A DNA stretch of 64,000 nt from NCBI RefSeq assembly GCF_900156885.1, contig NZ_FTOY01000010.1:1-64000 (forward strand). Reading direction: 5' to 3'. The notes under the pieces were generated by a model. The model did no database searches. It worked only from the letters and a program-made list of their open reading frames with translations, and was not told where the DNA came from. Every line of letters begins with the position of its first letter. Position 1 is the stretch's first letter. The translations under genes were made by a program, and so were the position numbers. Shown here piece by piece: positions 15,632 through 23,956 of this stretch. This DNA comes from Limosilactobacillus caccae (GTDB lineage Bacteria > Bacillota > Bacilli > Lactobacillales > Lactobacillaceae).

Positions 15632-15675
15632 TTTGCACCTCCTAATAGATATATACGTAAAAAGATGCAAAATGC
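15628..15675 (-). promoter_or_regulatory. Possible start-sequestering hairpin of Rpn locus 1
   Basis: GCATTTTGCA and TGCAAAATGC are perfect 10-base complements flanking the RBS; the second arm contains the start codon. The upstream block TTTTTACGTATATATCTATTAGGAGGTGCAAA is conserved at locus 2, but the first arm there is imperfect. Confidence 0.4.
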
Positions 15676-15727
15676 ACTAAAATTTTCGCAATTTAGAAAA
15701 GCGCGGCACACAAATCCCTTTTATAAA

Positions 15728-15756
15728 TAAAGGAGCCGCGTCAAGCGCCAGCTCCC
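15728..15756 (-). terminator. Terminator of the TerB/ATPase/helicase operon
   Basis: Minus strand GGAGCTGGCGC...GCGGCTCC stem then TTTATTTAT, overlapping the helicase stop. Confidence 0.7.
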
Positions 15757-18020
15757 TACTTATTATCATTATTCTTGTTAAACTGCCGAACGAGCCGGCG
15801 GACACAACGACGCATCCCCTCAATATCAAGGACACCCCTTGCAAAGCCCTTTTTGACTAACTCATCAGGCAAAAAGCGGTCATACTTATCAAAGACTGGA
15901 ACTTCATTTTCAAAGACGAGGTCGAGCGGGTCAAAGTCAGCGGCTGCCTCTTCCTTGATAATCTGGAAGAATTGCTCTGCCGTCGCATCCATCGAAAATT
16001 CCATGTAATACGGGCGGACCGAGTTAAAGCCCCGTAAGCCGAGCCGTTTAGCACACTTTCGCCGCAGCAAGCGCTCGAAGGCAAGAAACTCGTAGGTCCC
16101 CGTCCACGGAAAAAGGCACCACATCTTACCCCCGAGGTTGATCAGGGGTTGTTCGAGCATCCCCGACGCCTGGGCAGTTGCCCGCGCATCCGCTAACCGG
16201 GCGACGGCGTTTTTCATCAGATACGGGTAGGACTTATCCTCAGCAAGAACCTGCTGCATCCGCTCCAGGATCCGCGGGTGGATGTCGCCGGCAACATCCC
16301 CGAAATAGGCAGGAACCCGGCCCTTGACCTGGTGGCAATAGACCTGGTGGTGTTCTCGGTCGACATCTTCCACCACCCATACCCGGCCGGCAATGGCAAT
16401 TTTATCACCGACTGGCGGTGGCTTGACGATTGTCCCTAATTCTTCAGAGCCAGAGTGAACACTAAACTCCTCATTTTCCTGAAAAACCGCGTAGAACTTA
16501 AAATTGTTCGTTACCCGTTCACCCGTAAGCCCAACGATTAAGCCCCCATTTTCCGTCTGCTCGATGTGGTCGATCTTGATTAGGTGGCGCAAAAGGACCC
16601 GGTAGTCATCCTGGCTCACCCCACTAAACGGGGAAAGGGTCAATACCCGTGAAGCAAGTTCCGCCGGCGTCATCTCGCCACCAGCCGCCAGGGTCGACAT
16701 CGTCTGGTGGTAAAGCAAACTATACGGGAGTCTTCCCGTCCGCGGTGGTTCCACGAAGCGTTCTTCTAAGTAAAGCTGGACGAGGGCAATCCCCTGGATC
16801 AGCGGCCAGGGGATCAGCTCCGGCAGCATTGCCCGTGATTCCGGATGTTCCTCCCGCATGACAAACCACATCTCGGGTGGATTGCCCCGGCGACCAGTCC
16901 GCCCCATCCGCTGAAGGAAGCCGGACACGGTAAACGGTGCATCCAGTTGAAATGCCCGTTCTAGTTGCCCAATATCAATCCCCAATTCAAGGGTCGCGGT
17001 GGCACAGGTCGTCATCATCGCATCGTCGTCCTTCATCGCTTCCTCGGCGGTCTGACGAAAGGCGGTCGACAAGTTACCGTGGTGGATCATAAACCGGTCG
17101 GGCTCATGGTTTGCCGCACAATAGGCGCGCAGTTCCTGGCAAACTGCCTCACACTCCTCCCGGCTATTGGTAAAGACTAGGCACTTCTTTCCCCGGGTGT
17201 GTTCAAAGATGTAGGCCATCCCCGGGTCAGTCATTGTTGGCGCCTTATCAGTTGCCGGAGCAAGGTCGGGTTGGGCGTTGACCGTCGTATTTTTCTCCAG
17301 ATCGTCGGCGGCTTGCTGGGGATCCTTATAGAAGTGTTCCATTGATAGCCGCCACACTTCGTGACTATCGGCTACTTTCGGCGTAAGGGTCTGCCGTCCC
17401 GTCCCAGCGGCTAACATCTGACTGGCCGCCCGCGGGTCACCGATTGTAGCGGACAGGCCAACCCGGCGCGGGTGACAGCCAGATAAACGGGCAAGTCGTT
17501 CGATGAGGCAAAAGGTCTGCGCACCACGGTCACCGCGCAACATTGAGTGTAACTCATCAATCACGATAAAGCGGAGATCGCCAAATAATGATGGGATCTC
17601 CATATGCTTATTTAACAGCAATGACTCTAATGACTCGGGCGTTATCTGTAAAATGCCCGACGGGTGACGGAGGAGCTTCCGTTTTTGCGTTTGTGAAACG
17701 TCCCCATGCCAGCGCCAAACGTTAATCCCAGTCCCAGCGCAAAGGTCATTAAGCCGCTGGTACTGGTCATTGATCAATGCCTTTAATGGTGCGATATAAA
17801 GGCAGCCCACTGATGACGGGGGCTGTTCATCCAGCAGCGTCAAAATAGGGAAAAAGGCAGCTTCCGTCTTCCCCGACGCGGTGGGTGCAGACAGGAGGAC
17901 ATTTTCGGCCGTATTAAAGATGGCATCACCGGCCGCAGCCTGGATTCCCCGGAGATTTTGCCAGCCCTGCTGGTAGATATAGTCCTGGACAAACGGTGCG
18001 TACCGCGAAAAAATATCCAT
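15756..18020 (-). CDS. Lhr-like DEAD/DEAH superfamily 2 helicase
   Basis: A 754-aa SF2 helicase with Walker A APTASGKTEAAFF, TPESLE, DEXH-type IDELHSM, motif III LSATIGD, motif IV/V region TCATATLELGIDIG and motif VI QRMGRTGRRG. The C-terminal half resembles the accessory region of Lhr and BrxHI helicases. It is the last gene of a tight three-gene operon (TerB-type protein, P-loop ATPase, helicase; 9- and 12-bp gaps). In BREX type 2 systems a related helicase sits beside the ATPase BrxD. Likely role: ATP-driven DNA translocation or unwinding in a genome-defence complex (inferred). RBS is AAGGAGGGAGCAAG. Confidence 0.88.
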   Translation of the reverse strand: MDIFSRYAPFVQDYIYQQGWQNLRGIQAAAGDAIFNTAENVLLSAPTASGKTEAAFFPILTLLDEQPPSSVGCLYIAPLKALINDQYQRLNDLCAGTGINVWRWHGDVSQTQKRKLLRHPSGILQITPESLESLLLNKHMEIPSLFGDLRFIVIDELHSMLRGDRGAQTFCLIERLARLSGCHPRRVGLSATIGDPRAASQMLAAGTGRQTLTPKVADSHEVWRLSMEHFYKDPQQAADDLEKNTTVNAQPDLAPATDKAPTMTDPGMAYIFEHTRGKKCLVFTNSREECEAVCQELRAYCAANHEPDRFMIHHGNLSTAFRQTAEEAMKDDDAMMTTCATATLELGIDIGQLERAFQLDAPFTVSGFLQRMGRTGRRGNPPEMWFVMREEHPESRAMLPELIPWPLIQGIALVQLYLEERFVEPPRTGRLPYSLLYHQTMSTLAAGGEMTPAELASRVLTLSPFSGVSQDDYRVLLRHLIKIDHIEQTENGGLIVGLTGERVTNNFKFYAVFQENEEFSVHSGSEELGTIVKPPPVGDKIAIAGRVWVVEDVDREHHQVYCHQVKGRVPAYFGDVAGDIHPRILERMQQVLAEDKSYPYLMKNAVARLADARATAQASGMLEQPLINLGGKMWCLFPWTGTYEFLAFERLLRRKCAKRLGLRGFNSVRPYYMEFSMDATAEQFFQIIKEEAAADFDPLDLVFENEVPVFDKYDRFLPDELVKKGFARGVLDIEGMRRCVRRLVRQFNKNNDNK

Positions 18021-18032
18021 CTTGCTCCCTCC

Positions 18033-19364
18033 TTAAATCTTAAACTCCGCAAACTGGTCGGTCGTCTGATCTGACACCGCATCGGACTTGGTATATTCAA
18101 ACTGCTCGGACTGTAACAGTGAAGCCACGTCCGTTTCTGGGTTTTGCCAGAGAATATCAAGCAACTCGATAAAGTCCCTGATGACTTCCCGGGGCGTGAT
18201 ATTTGTGCTGGCCCCGACTCGCTCATATTCGATCTTAATAAATGTGGCGAGGTCCTCATCCGTAATTGTCCGCTGGTAACCATACAGGCCGGCATGCATG
18301 TTGGCGAGTTTTTCCGTCAGCACTAACATCTCTTCGGCCGTCAGCGGGTCTAGGCGAATCACCGGCGCGTACATATCACGGGCCCCTTCACGTGAGAACT
18401 TTCCCTGGGCTAAACGGGAACGCAACGCTTCGTAGCTGTACACGCCCCGCCGCCGGTCTTCAATCGCCTGCGGGGTCCCGCACATAATGATCCCCAGGTA
18501 CTTCGCCTTTCCCTGAAGGGTGTCGTTATACATCGTCAGGATCTTCTCATAGTTGTACTGGCGGCTGATGCTATTGGGGATTTTAAAGATATTGACCAGT
18601 TCGTCAATCATGATCACCATCCCCTGGTAGCCCGCCTGACGGAAGAAGGCCGCAAAGAGCTTTAGGTACTCGTACCAGTCGTCATCAGTAATGATGATAT
18701 TAACGCCTAATTCCTTTTTGGCATCCGTCTTTAACCGGTACTCACCCCGGAACCACTTGGTGACCTTGGCCTTTTGCTCATCATCACCAGTCACAAAAGC
18801 GTGGTAATACATCTTTAATAGCTGGGCAAAGTCAAAGCCATGGACCATCCCGTTCAATGATGAGACCTGCTGGTAGATCTCCTTATCTACTGCCTGACTA
18901 AATGCCGGGTCAGCGGGAGTCAAGGCCTGTTCACTTGCAACCTTCCCCTGGACAGAACTAATCCAGCGGTCAAGCACCAAATTTAACGCCCCTCCCTCTG
19001 GCCGGGTCTTGGTCGAGAGATTTTGAATCAGCTCCCGGTAAGTGGCAAGGCCCTGGCCGTTATTGCCATGAAGGCGCCGCTCTGGTGACAGGTCGCCATC
19101 AACGACAATAAAGCCCTTATCCATCACGTAATTACGGATGGTCTGCAAAAGGAAACTCTTCCCCGACCCATACTTACCAACAATGAAGCGGAAAGACGCC
19201 CCACCGTCTTCGATAATTTCAACATCGTGAAGCAGCGCCGCAATCTCATCTTTCCGACCAACTGTTACGTAGGGAAGGCCAATCCGCGGCACCACACCCC
19301 CCTTGAGGGAATTTAACACTGTCTGGGCAATCCGCTTGGGTACCCGTTTTTTCACTTCAGCCAT
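18033..19364 (-). CDS. BrxD-like P-loop ATPase (DUF2791 type)
   Basis: A 443-aa ATPase resembling BrxD of BREX systems. The N-terminal RIAQTVLNSLKGGVVPRIGL leads into Walker A VGKYGSGKSFLL (about residues 62-73); then LSPERRLHG and Walker B GMVIMIDELVNIFK, with an arginine-rich region RRRGVYSYEALRSRLAQG after it. The family is found in BREX type 2 and other defence loci, usually next to an Lhr-like helicase, as here. No PglZ, methyltransferase or other BREX gene is visible in the window. The start follows GGAGGAACAG. Confidence 0.85.
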   Translation of the reverse strand: MAEVKKRVPKRIAQTVLNSLKGGVVPRIGLPYVTVGRKDEIAALLHDVEIIEDGGASFRFIVGKYGSGKSFLLQTIRNYVMDKGFIVVDGDLSPERRLHGNNGQGLATYRELIQNLSTKTRPEGGALNLVLDRWISSVQGKVASEQALTPADPAFSQAVDKEIYQQVSSLNGMVHGFDFAQLLKMYYHAFVTGDDEQKAKVTKWFRGEYRLKTDAKKELGVNIIITDDDWYEYLKLFAAFFRQAGYQGMVIMIDELVNIFKIPNSISRQYNYEKILTMYNDTLQGKAKYLGIIMCGTPQAIEDRRRGVYSYEALRSRLAQGKFSREGARDMYAPVIRLDPLTAEEMLVLTEKLANMHAGLYGYQRTITDEDLATFIKIEYERVGASTNITPREVIRDFIELLDILWQNPETDVASLLQSEQFEYTKSDAVSDQTTDQFAEFKI

Positions 19365-19373
19365 CTGTTCCTC

Positions 19374-21206
19374 CTATTGAAATAGTTCTTCTAAGTCTGG
19401 TTGGTAATCTTCAATAATCTGCGGCTCATTAGCATCATTAAACTCAATCACCGTGTCACCAACCTCATCAAATAATTTTTCATTGATTGCATCCACCAGC
19501 ATATTGACCATCAAGTGGTGGTCCTTAACGTACGCTTGCCAGGGTTCCTTGCGAAGCAGGTGTACCAGCAGGTAGTGCTCGTCTGGCGTCAGGTCAAAGT
19601 CATTAGTTGGTGTTGCTGGCACTTCTTCACTGGTGTCACCTGCTGAAACCGGCGCTGGTGCTGGCTGCTCTGCAGGTGTCGCCGCTTCTAATGCCCGTTC
19701 CTCATCGGTCAACAGGCTCTCCCTGGTAACCGACGCATCTTCACGGATCTTAGCGAGCTGCCCAAAGTCAATCTTGACCTTGGGCCGCCGTGCCTCCGCG
19801 ACTCGCTGGCGGACAATCGTAATCGCCGTCTGGATAGCTGTCACCATCGCATCGTCAGCTGGCCGGCGTTTAAGTTGCCGACCAAGCTGAAATGCCTGCC
19901 GAACCAGTCGATCAATCTCATGCATAAAGTCGCCAACGGCCTGCCGCCGTCTTTTTACGGGCAGGTAGTATTCCTTTTGCCAGCGACCATTTTGACAACG
20001 AAAGATCAATTGCGGATCCACTCGGTATTCACCATTTCGGTGCGGCTGCTGGTCATAGAAAACCGCACTGCTAAAGGGGTAGTAGGCAACACTAGCCTGC
20101 CAGCCAAGTAAGTTAGCCACCACATTTTTCTCCGGAGTTACCACCAGCTGGTGCCAGCTCTCCTTGATGATCTGGTCCAGCATCCCCGCGTCCTTCTTTT
20201 GCAGGGGGCAGTGGTCCAACTGGTAGGCAGAAAATGTCTTTAGGGCGTCGGCAACCGCTGCCGCCGAATGCTCCTGTTCGTTTACCAGCGTGTCAAAAGC
20301 CGTATCTTCTGCTACTTGGTCTGCAAATTGCTGACGAATCGTCTCCTCGTCAAAGCCATAGTAAATCACGTAGTCTTGTTGCCACTGGTTGAGGTAGGAC
20401 AACAACTTCTTATCCGCATAGTCCTGATATGCCTGTCGAAAGCTGCACAACCGTTGGTAACCATCAGCTGGATCCGCCACCCCAATCTGGTTGAGCAGTT
20501 CATAAATGTACAGGTAGACAAATGATAAGCTCGTCTGTTCAATTTTGCCCTGCCGCACCTTCGTCCGCCAGGTAAAGTACCCCCGGAGCTGGTCAGTGTC
20601 AAGGTTATGATAGGTTGGAAAGTAGCGGGTAACGTGCCCGGCATATTCAAAGTCGTCCTCGTAATCAGCCATCGCACACCCCTGAACGTAGAAGTTTTTC
20701 GCCCGGCCCGCAATTGAGGGCAAAGTATAGTCATACAAGGCCTTCATCTTCCGGATCTGTTCCGGGATCTTTTCCTGGTACGAATGGTAAAAACGCTGGG
20801 GCGGCGTCGGCAACGGCTGGTCTTGGTAGTCGCCCTGCTTAGCAAAGGGCGGCACTTCGATCAGGTGCTCGTGGGCTCGTGGTGGGACCGCCTGCTTTAG
20901 CGATCGCTGGAAAGCGAGGTCCAACAGGTGGGTGACAATCTTTTCTGGGGTATGGTCATCTAAAAGAATCCCAACCCACTGGTCCCCCTTCATCCAGAAT
21001 GGTTCATTGATGCCTAGCTGGGAGGCCGCTAATGGCCCACACTTAATATCGACAACTGACTGCTGGTGAAAGTGGGTAAACATCGCAAACCACTGCTCAG
21101 TCGCCGGCGAAGCAAGGAAACAGTCATCCTTGTCTGGCAGCCACTGGTAGATCGCCCGAATCCCGTATTTTGCCCGCGCATAGCTTAATAGGTCGCCCCG
21201 CTTCAT
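19374..21206 (-). CDS. TerB-N/TerB-C domain protein with YjbR-like N-terminus
   Basis: A 610-aa multidomain protein and first gene of the operon. Residues about 1-110 look like an MmcQ/YjbR (CyaY-fold) domain (VVDIKCGPLAASQLGI, EPFWMKGDQWVGILLDD). Residues about 150-290 match TerB-N, with YFPTYHNLDTDQLRGYFTWR and SFVYLYIYELLNQIGV. A Pro/Ala-rich linker (about 510-530) leads to a TerB-C-like end (HYLLVHLLRKEPWQAY, PDLEELF). TerB-N/TerB-C proteins have been linked by comparative genomics to DNA-processing stress or defence modules with helicases and ATPases. The exact activity is unknown. RBS is GTGAGGTGACGAGACG. Confidence 0.8.
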   Translation of the reverse strand: MKRGDLLSYARAKYGIRAIYQWLPDKDDCFLASPATEQWFAMFTHFHQQSVVDIKCGPLAASQLGINEPFWMKGDQWVGILLDDHTPEKIVTHLLDLAFQRSLKQAVPPRAHEHLIEVPPFAKQGDYQDQPLPTPPQRFYHSYQEKIPEQIRKMKALYDYTLPSIAGRAKNFYVQGCAMADYEDDFEYAGHVTRYFPTYHNLDTDQLRGYFTWRTKVRQGKIEQTSLSFVYLYIYELLNQIGVADPADGYQRLCSFRQAYQDYADKKLLSYLNQWQQDYVIYYGFDEETIRQQFADQVAEDTAFDTLVNEQEHSAAAVADALKTFSAYQLDHCPLQKKDAGMLDQIIKESWHQLVVTPEKNVVANLLGWQASVAYYPFSSAVFYDQQPHRNGEYRVDPQLIFRCQNGRWQKEYYLPVKRRRQAVGDFMHEIDRLVRQAFQLGRQLKRRPADDAMVTAIQTAITIVRQRVAEARRPKVKIDFGQLAKIREDASVTRESLLTDEERALEAATPAEQPAPAPVSAGDTSEEVPATPTNDFDLTPDEHYLLVHLLRKEPWQAYVKDHHLMVNMLVDAINEKLFDEVGDTVIEFNDANEPQIIEDYQPDLEELFQ

Positions 21207-21310
21207 CGTCTCGTCACCTCACTTAACAGAATGTCTGTTCGTTTTCTCAATGTCTTTAATTATAATATTTTCCTGACAAATTGTCAGCTCAAAAGAAATA
21301 GGCTCAAGCT

Positions 21311-21417
21311 GGGAAAAAAGCTTCTCGGATCCCCGGTGGGGTAACCTAGGACGGACGTTGGCACGGTACGGGCCGACGTTTGTCCGTAGTTACCCTTGAG
21401 GGGCTCGCTTTTTTCCC
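21311..21417. repeat. Long interrupted hairpin element, 107 bp
   Basis: Nested complementary blocks: GGGAAAAAAGC (21311-21321) with GCTTTTTTCCC (21407-21417); CCCC with GGGG; GGGGTAAC with GTTACCC; CGGACGTTGGC with GCCGACGTTTGTCCG. As RNA it folds into one long rod with internal loops and a small apical loop. It lies between the TerB gene start and the response-regulator terminator, so it belongs to neither reading frame. It could be a dispersed palindromic (MITE/REP-like) repeat or a structured RNA; no second copy is in this window. Confidence 0.7.
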
Positions 21418-21448
21418 GCGATTACTATGTAATATTCGGAGATAAAAC

Positions 21449-21486
21449 TGGGGCTGGGAAGAAACCATGTTTCTTCCCAGCCCCAG
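21449..21486 (-). terminator. Terminator of the two-component operon
   Basis: CTGGGGCTGGGAAGAAA and TTTCTTCCCAGCCCCAG form a 17-bp perfect stem with TTTT after it on the minus strand. Confidence 0.9.
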
Positions 21487-21497
21487 CCTCGCAGTAA

Positions 21498-22121
21498 TTA
21501 TATTAAGTTGTGCTTAGCCGCAACAGCAATTGCCTGCGCCCGGTTATGAACATGAAGAAGGTCGTAAATTGTCGTTAGGTAGTTCTTCACCGTCCGGGTC
21601 GTTACAAACATCTTCTTGGCGATTTCCGCGTTAGTGTCACCTTCCGCGATAAACTTCAGCAGGGTGATTTGTTGGGGCGTTAGTTTGTGGACGCCACTCT
21701 CATCATTACTGTCCATGACAGTGGTCAAGACTTCCGAACTAATCGCGATATAGTTCGGGTCTTCCAGGATTTTTTGGATCTTCTCAACAATCTTTAGCGG
21801 CATCTCATCCTTTAGCAGGTAGCCACGAATTCCCTTTCTAACTACCTCTTGAGCAATTTTAAGGTCAATCTCCGTCGACAAAATCACGACATTGGTCTTA
21901 TCGACCAGCTCATCAAGCAAGGTGTTGCCATCCATATTGGGCATCAACAGGTCCAGCACAATTAAGTCCGGGAACTTCTCCATCGCGTGCAGCTTTTCCA
22001 GCGCATCCTGACCGTCCGCTGCCATTGCGGTCACTTCTAAATTATCCGTATTCTCAATTACCATCCGCAAGCCTTCACGCACAATCGGATGGTCATCAAC
22101 AAGCATTATTGAATATTTCAT
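21498..22121 (-). CDS. NarL/LiaR-family response regulator
   Basis: A 207-aa regulator with a receiver domain (residues 1-120: VDDHPIVREGLRMVIE acidic pocket, phosphoacceptor Asp in LIVLDLLMPNMDG, Lys in LLKDEMPLKIV) and a LuxR-type HTH (about 140-207: LTPQQITLLKFIAEGDTNAE, TVKNYLTTIYDLLHVHNRAQ). It overlaps its kinase gene by 4 bp (ATGA). LiaR/VraR-type regulators respond to envelope stress in Firmicutes; that role is inferred from family, not shown here. Confidence 0.92.
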   Translation of the reverse strand: MKYSIMLVDDHPIVREGLRMVIENTDNLEVTAMAADGQDALEKLHAMEKFPDLIVLDLLMPNMDGNTLLDELVDKTNVVILSTEIDLKIAQEVVRKGIRGYLLKDEMPLKIVEKIQKILEDPNYIAISSEVLTTVMDSNDESGVHKLTPQQITLLKFIAEGDTNAEIAKKMFVTTRTVKNYLTTIYDLLHVHNRAQAIAVAAKHNLI

Positions 22122-23314
22122 TGCTTTTTCTCCTTAATTTCAAACGTTCCGACTACTTTCAAGCCCCTTGGCAAAGGTTGAAAAACAACATCGCCATTAT
22201 ATTTAGCAGCTCGCTCCTTCATGTTCTTTATGCCGAAGTGGTTGCCCGTGTCATCATCAGGGACCCACGGCTGACCATGATTAAGCACTTCAATTGTCAG
22301 CCACTTATCCGTAACGGTCATTTTCAACTCCGCCTGGTCAGTTTTCCCGTGTTTGACAACATTCATCAGTGCCTCGCCGATAAAGCGCTGGATATCAACC
22401 ATCTCACTAACCGGTAGTTCAACATCGTGGTCAATTTTAAAATCAGTCGTCAGGGCATAGTCTTTTTCGATAATATCAACTGTGTCAATTGTTGTCTTTT
22501 TTAGGGCCACCCATTCATCAGTTGCACGCTGGTCGCGGTACTGTTTGATTAGCCGGCGCGACTGCATGATCGATGTCTGCGCCATCTTCTGGGTCTCCTT
22601 GACCGTTTTCTTAGCTTTGTCTACGTTTCCCATCCCCAACAACTGGTCAATGACCGTTAACCGCATCCCGATGCCAACAAGGTCCTGCGTGAGCGTGTCA
22701 TGAAGGTCTCGCGCTAGCTCGTGCTGAATTTTTTCTGTAGTCAATTCCGCGATTTGCCGATTGGCCTGGTGGAGTTTGATATTTGTCTGAACAATTCTTT
22801 CCGCCTGCCGGACCAGTGACAAGAGGTTAAGCTGGACGACCTTTACCGCGATTGCCAAACCAAGTAAGGCCTGCAAAATGATCAAGACAGTCATTAGGTC
22901 TAGTTCACTATTGTAAAAAATAAAACACAGGGCCGTTAACGCGTAAATAATCGTAACGTAGGGCAAGTCCTTGATTCGTTTACCCAACAACATCTCCTCA
23001 AAAAGCATTGCCGGTATCGGCGAGATAAATGAGAGAACGGGCGACTTAAAAGCATACATTCCTAATAGGGACACGATCCCCTGGCTAACCAGTAATAACT
23101 TCAACCAGTAGCCACTGAACTTGGCCGCAAAGGCAATCGTGATAAACAAGTAAAAGAGGATGCTGACTCTTTCCACATACTGAATCAGGGTCGTCTGCGG
23201 CCACTGGTAACCGTTGACCACTGAGTAGAGAATCATAATCCACAGCACTAATAGCCACCGGTCATTTTTATAAAATTTTCTTTTTATGCTTTGCTGGACG
23301 GCTTTATCTTTCAT
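22118..23314 (-). CDS. LiaS/DegS-type sensor histidine kinase
   Basis: A 398-aa kinase with an N-terminal half of several membrane helices (to about residue 165), then a coiled dimerisation region and the HisKA_3 motif HELARDLHDTLTQDLVGIGMRL-like segment (phospho-His near 205), and a C-terminal HATPase (GEALMNVVKHGKT; HFGIKNMKERAAKYNG). ATG 23314 is preferred (GGAGTG about 10 bases upstream) over a longer reading from 23410. Translationally coupled to the response regulator. Confidence 0.9.
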   Translation of the reverse strand: MKDKAVQQSIKRKFYKNDRWLLVLWIMILYSVVNGYQWPQTTLIQYVERVSILFYLFITIAFAAKFSGYWLKLLLVSQGIVSLLGMYAFKSPVLSFISPIPAMLFEEMLLGKRIKDLPYVTIIYALTALCFIFYNSELDLMTVLIILQALLGLAIAVKVVQLNLLSLVRQAERIVQTNIKLHQANRQIAELTTEKIQHELARDLHDTLTQDLVGIGMRLTVIDQLLGMGNVDKAKKTVKETQKMAQTSIMQSRRLIKQYRDQRATDEWVALKKTTIDTVDIIEKDYALTTDFKIDHDVELPVSEMVDIQRFIGEALMNVVKHGKTDQAELKMTVTDKWLTIEVLNHGQPWVPDDDTGNHFGIKNMKERAAKYNGDVVFQPLPRGLKVVGTFEIKEKKQ

Positions 23315-23479
23315 TATTATTGACACTCCATTAATTTTAAAAACAAAAAGAAACGGAAGCCATAATTCCTCCATTTCTTTTATGATATGGTGATTGATCA
23401 TGTTTATCAATCAAATAACGATAAATTGCCCTATCGGGAAAACGATATAACAAATGACCTTCCCTAGTAGTTTACCTGG

Positions 23480-23944
23480 CTATTTAATCTGTTCAAAGTT
23501 CGTTGACTTCTTGTCAACCCCCTGACCAGCATTAGCAATCTGGTAGGTAAAGCTACTCGAGTGCATCTTCTTTCCCAGAACTAAGACATTGTTGTACTGC
23601 CACATTGAAACCTGGTTATCCTGGGTCTTCGAGATCGTTAGCTTGCTCCCCTGTGCCTTATAATTCCATGTTCCCTGCTTGGCCTCGCTTTGGTATACAT
23701 TTTGAAAGTCACTAGCACTGTTGCTTGCCTGAATGGCCTTATCCTTGCTTGACGTGACAACTACCTGGTCGCCACTCTCCGCAAAGGTCATGTAGGCATT
23801 TTGACTACCCGAAACGGACGTGTATTCATAGACGTGACCAGGTACGTGCCGTGCAACCGCATGACTGGCGTAAAAGTAACCACCGCCAAGGATAACAACA
23901 ATTGCAACAATCACGGAAATAATAATCTTTGTTTTCTTTTGCAT
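23480..23944 (-). CDS. Membrane-anchored extracellular hypothetical protein
   Basis: A 154-aa protein with a basic start (MQKKTK), one hydrophobic anchor (IIISVIVAIVVILGGGYFY) and a soluble outside domain rich in Ser, Thr and Gln. The domain alternates short strands (YEYTSVSGSQNAYMTF, WNYKAQGSKLTISK), giving a lipocalin-like or DUF-type appearance. No recognised family. It follows the LysM protein gene by 12 bp and is probably co-transcribed with it. Confidence 0.7.
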   Translation of the reverse strand: MQKKTKIIISVIVAIVVILGGGYFYASHAVARHVPGHVYEYTSVSGSQNAYMTFAESGDQVVVTSSKDKAIQASNSASDFQNVYQSEAKQGTWNYKAQGSKLTISKTQDNQVSMWQYNNVLVLGKKMHSSSFTYQIANAGQGVDKKSTNFEQIK

Positions 23945-23956
23945 GACTAACCCCTA

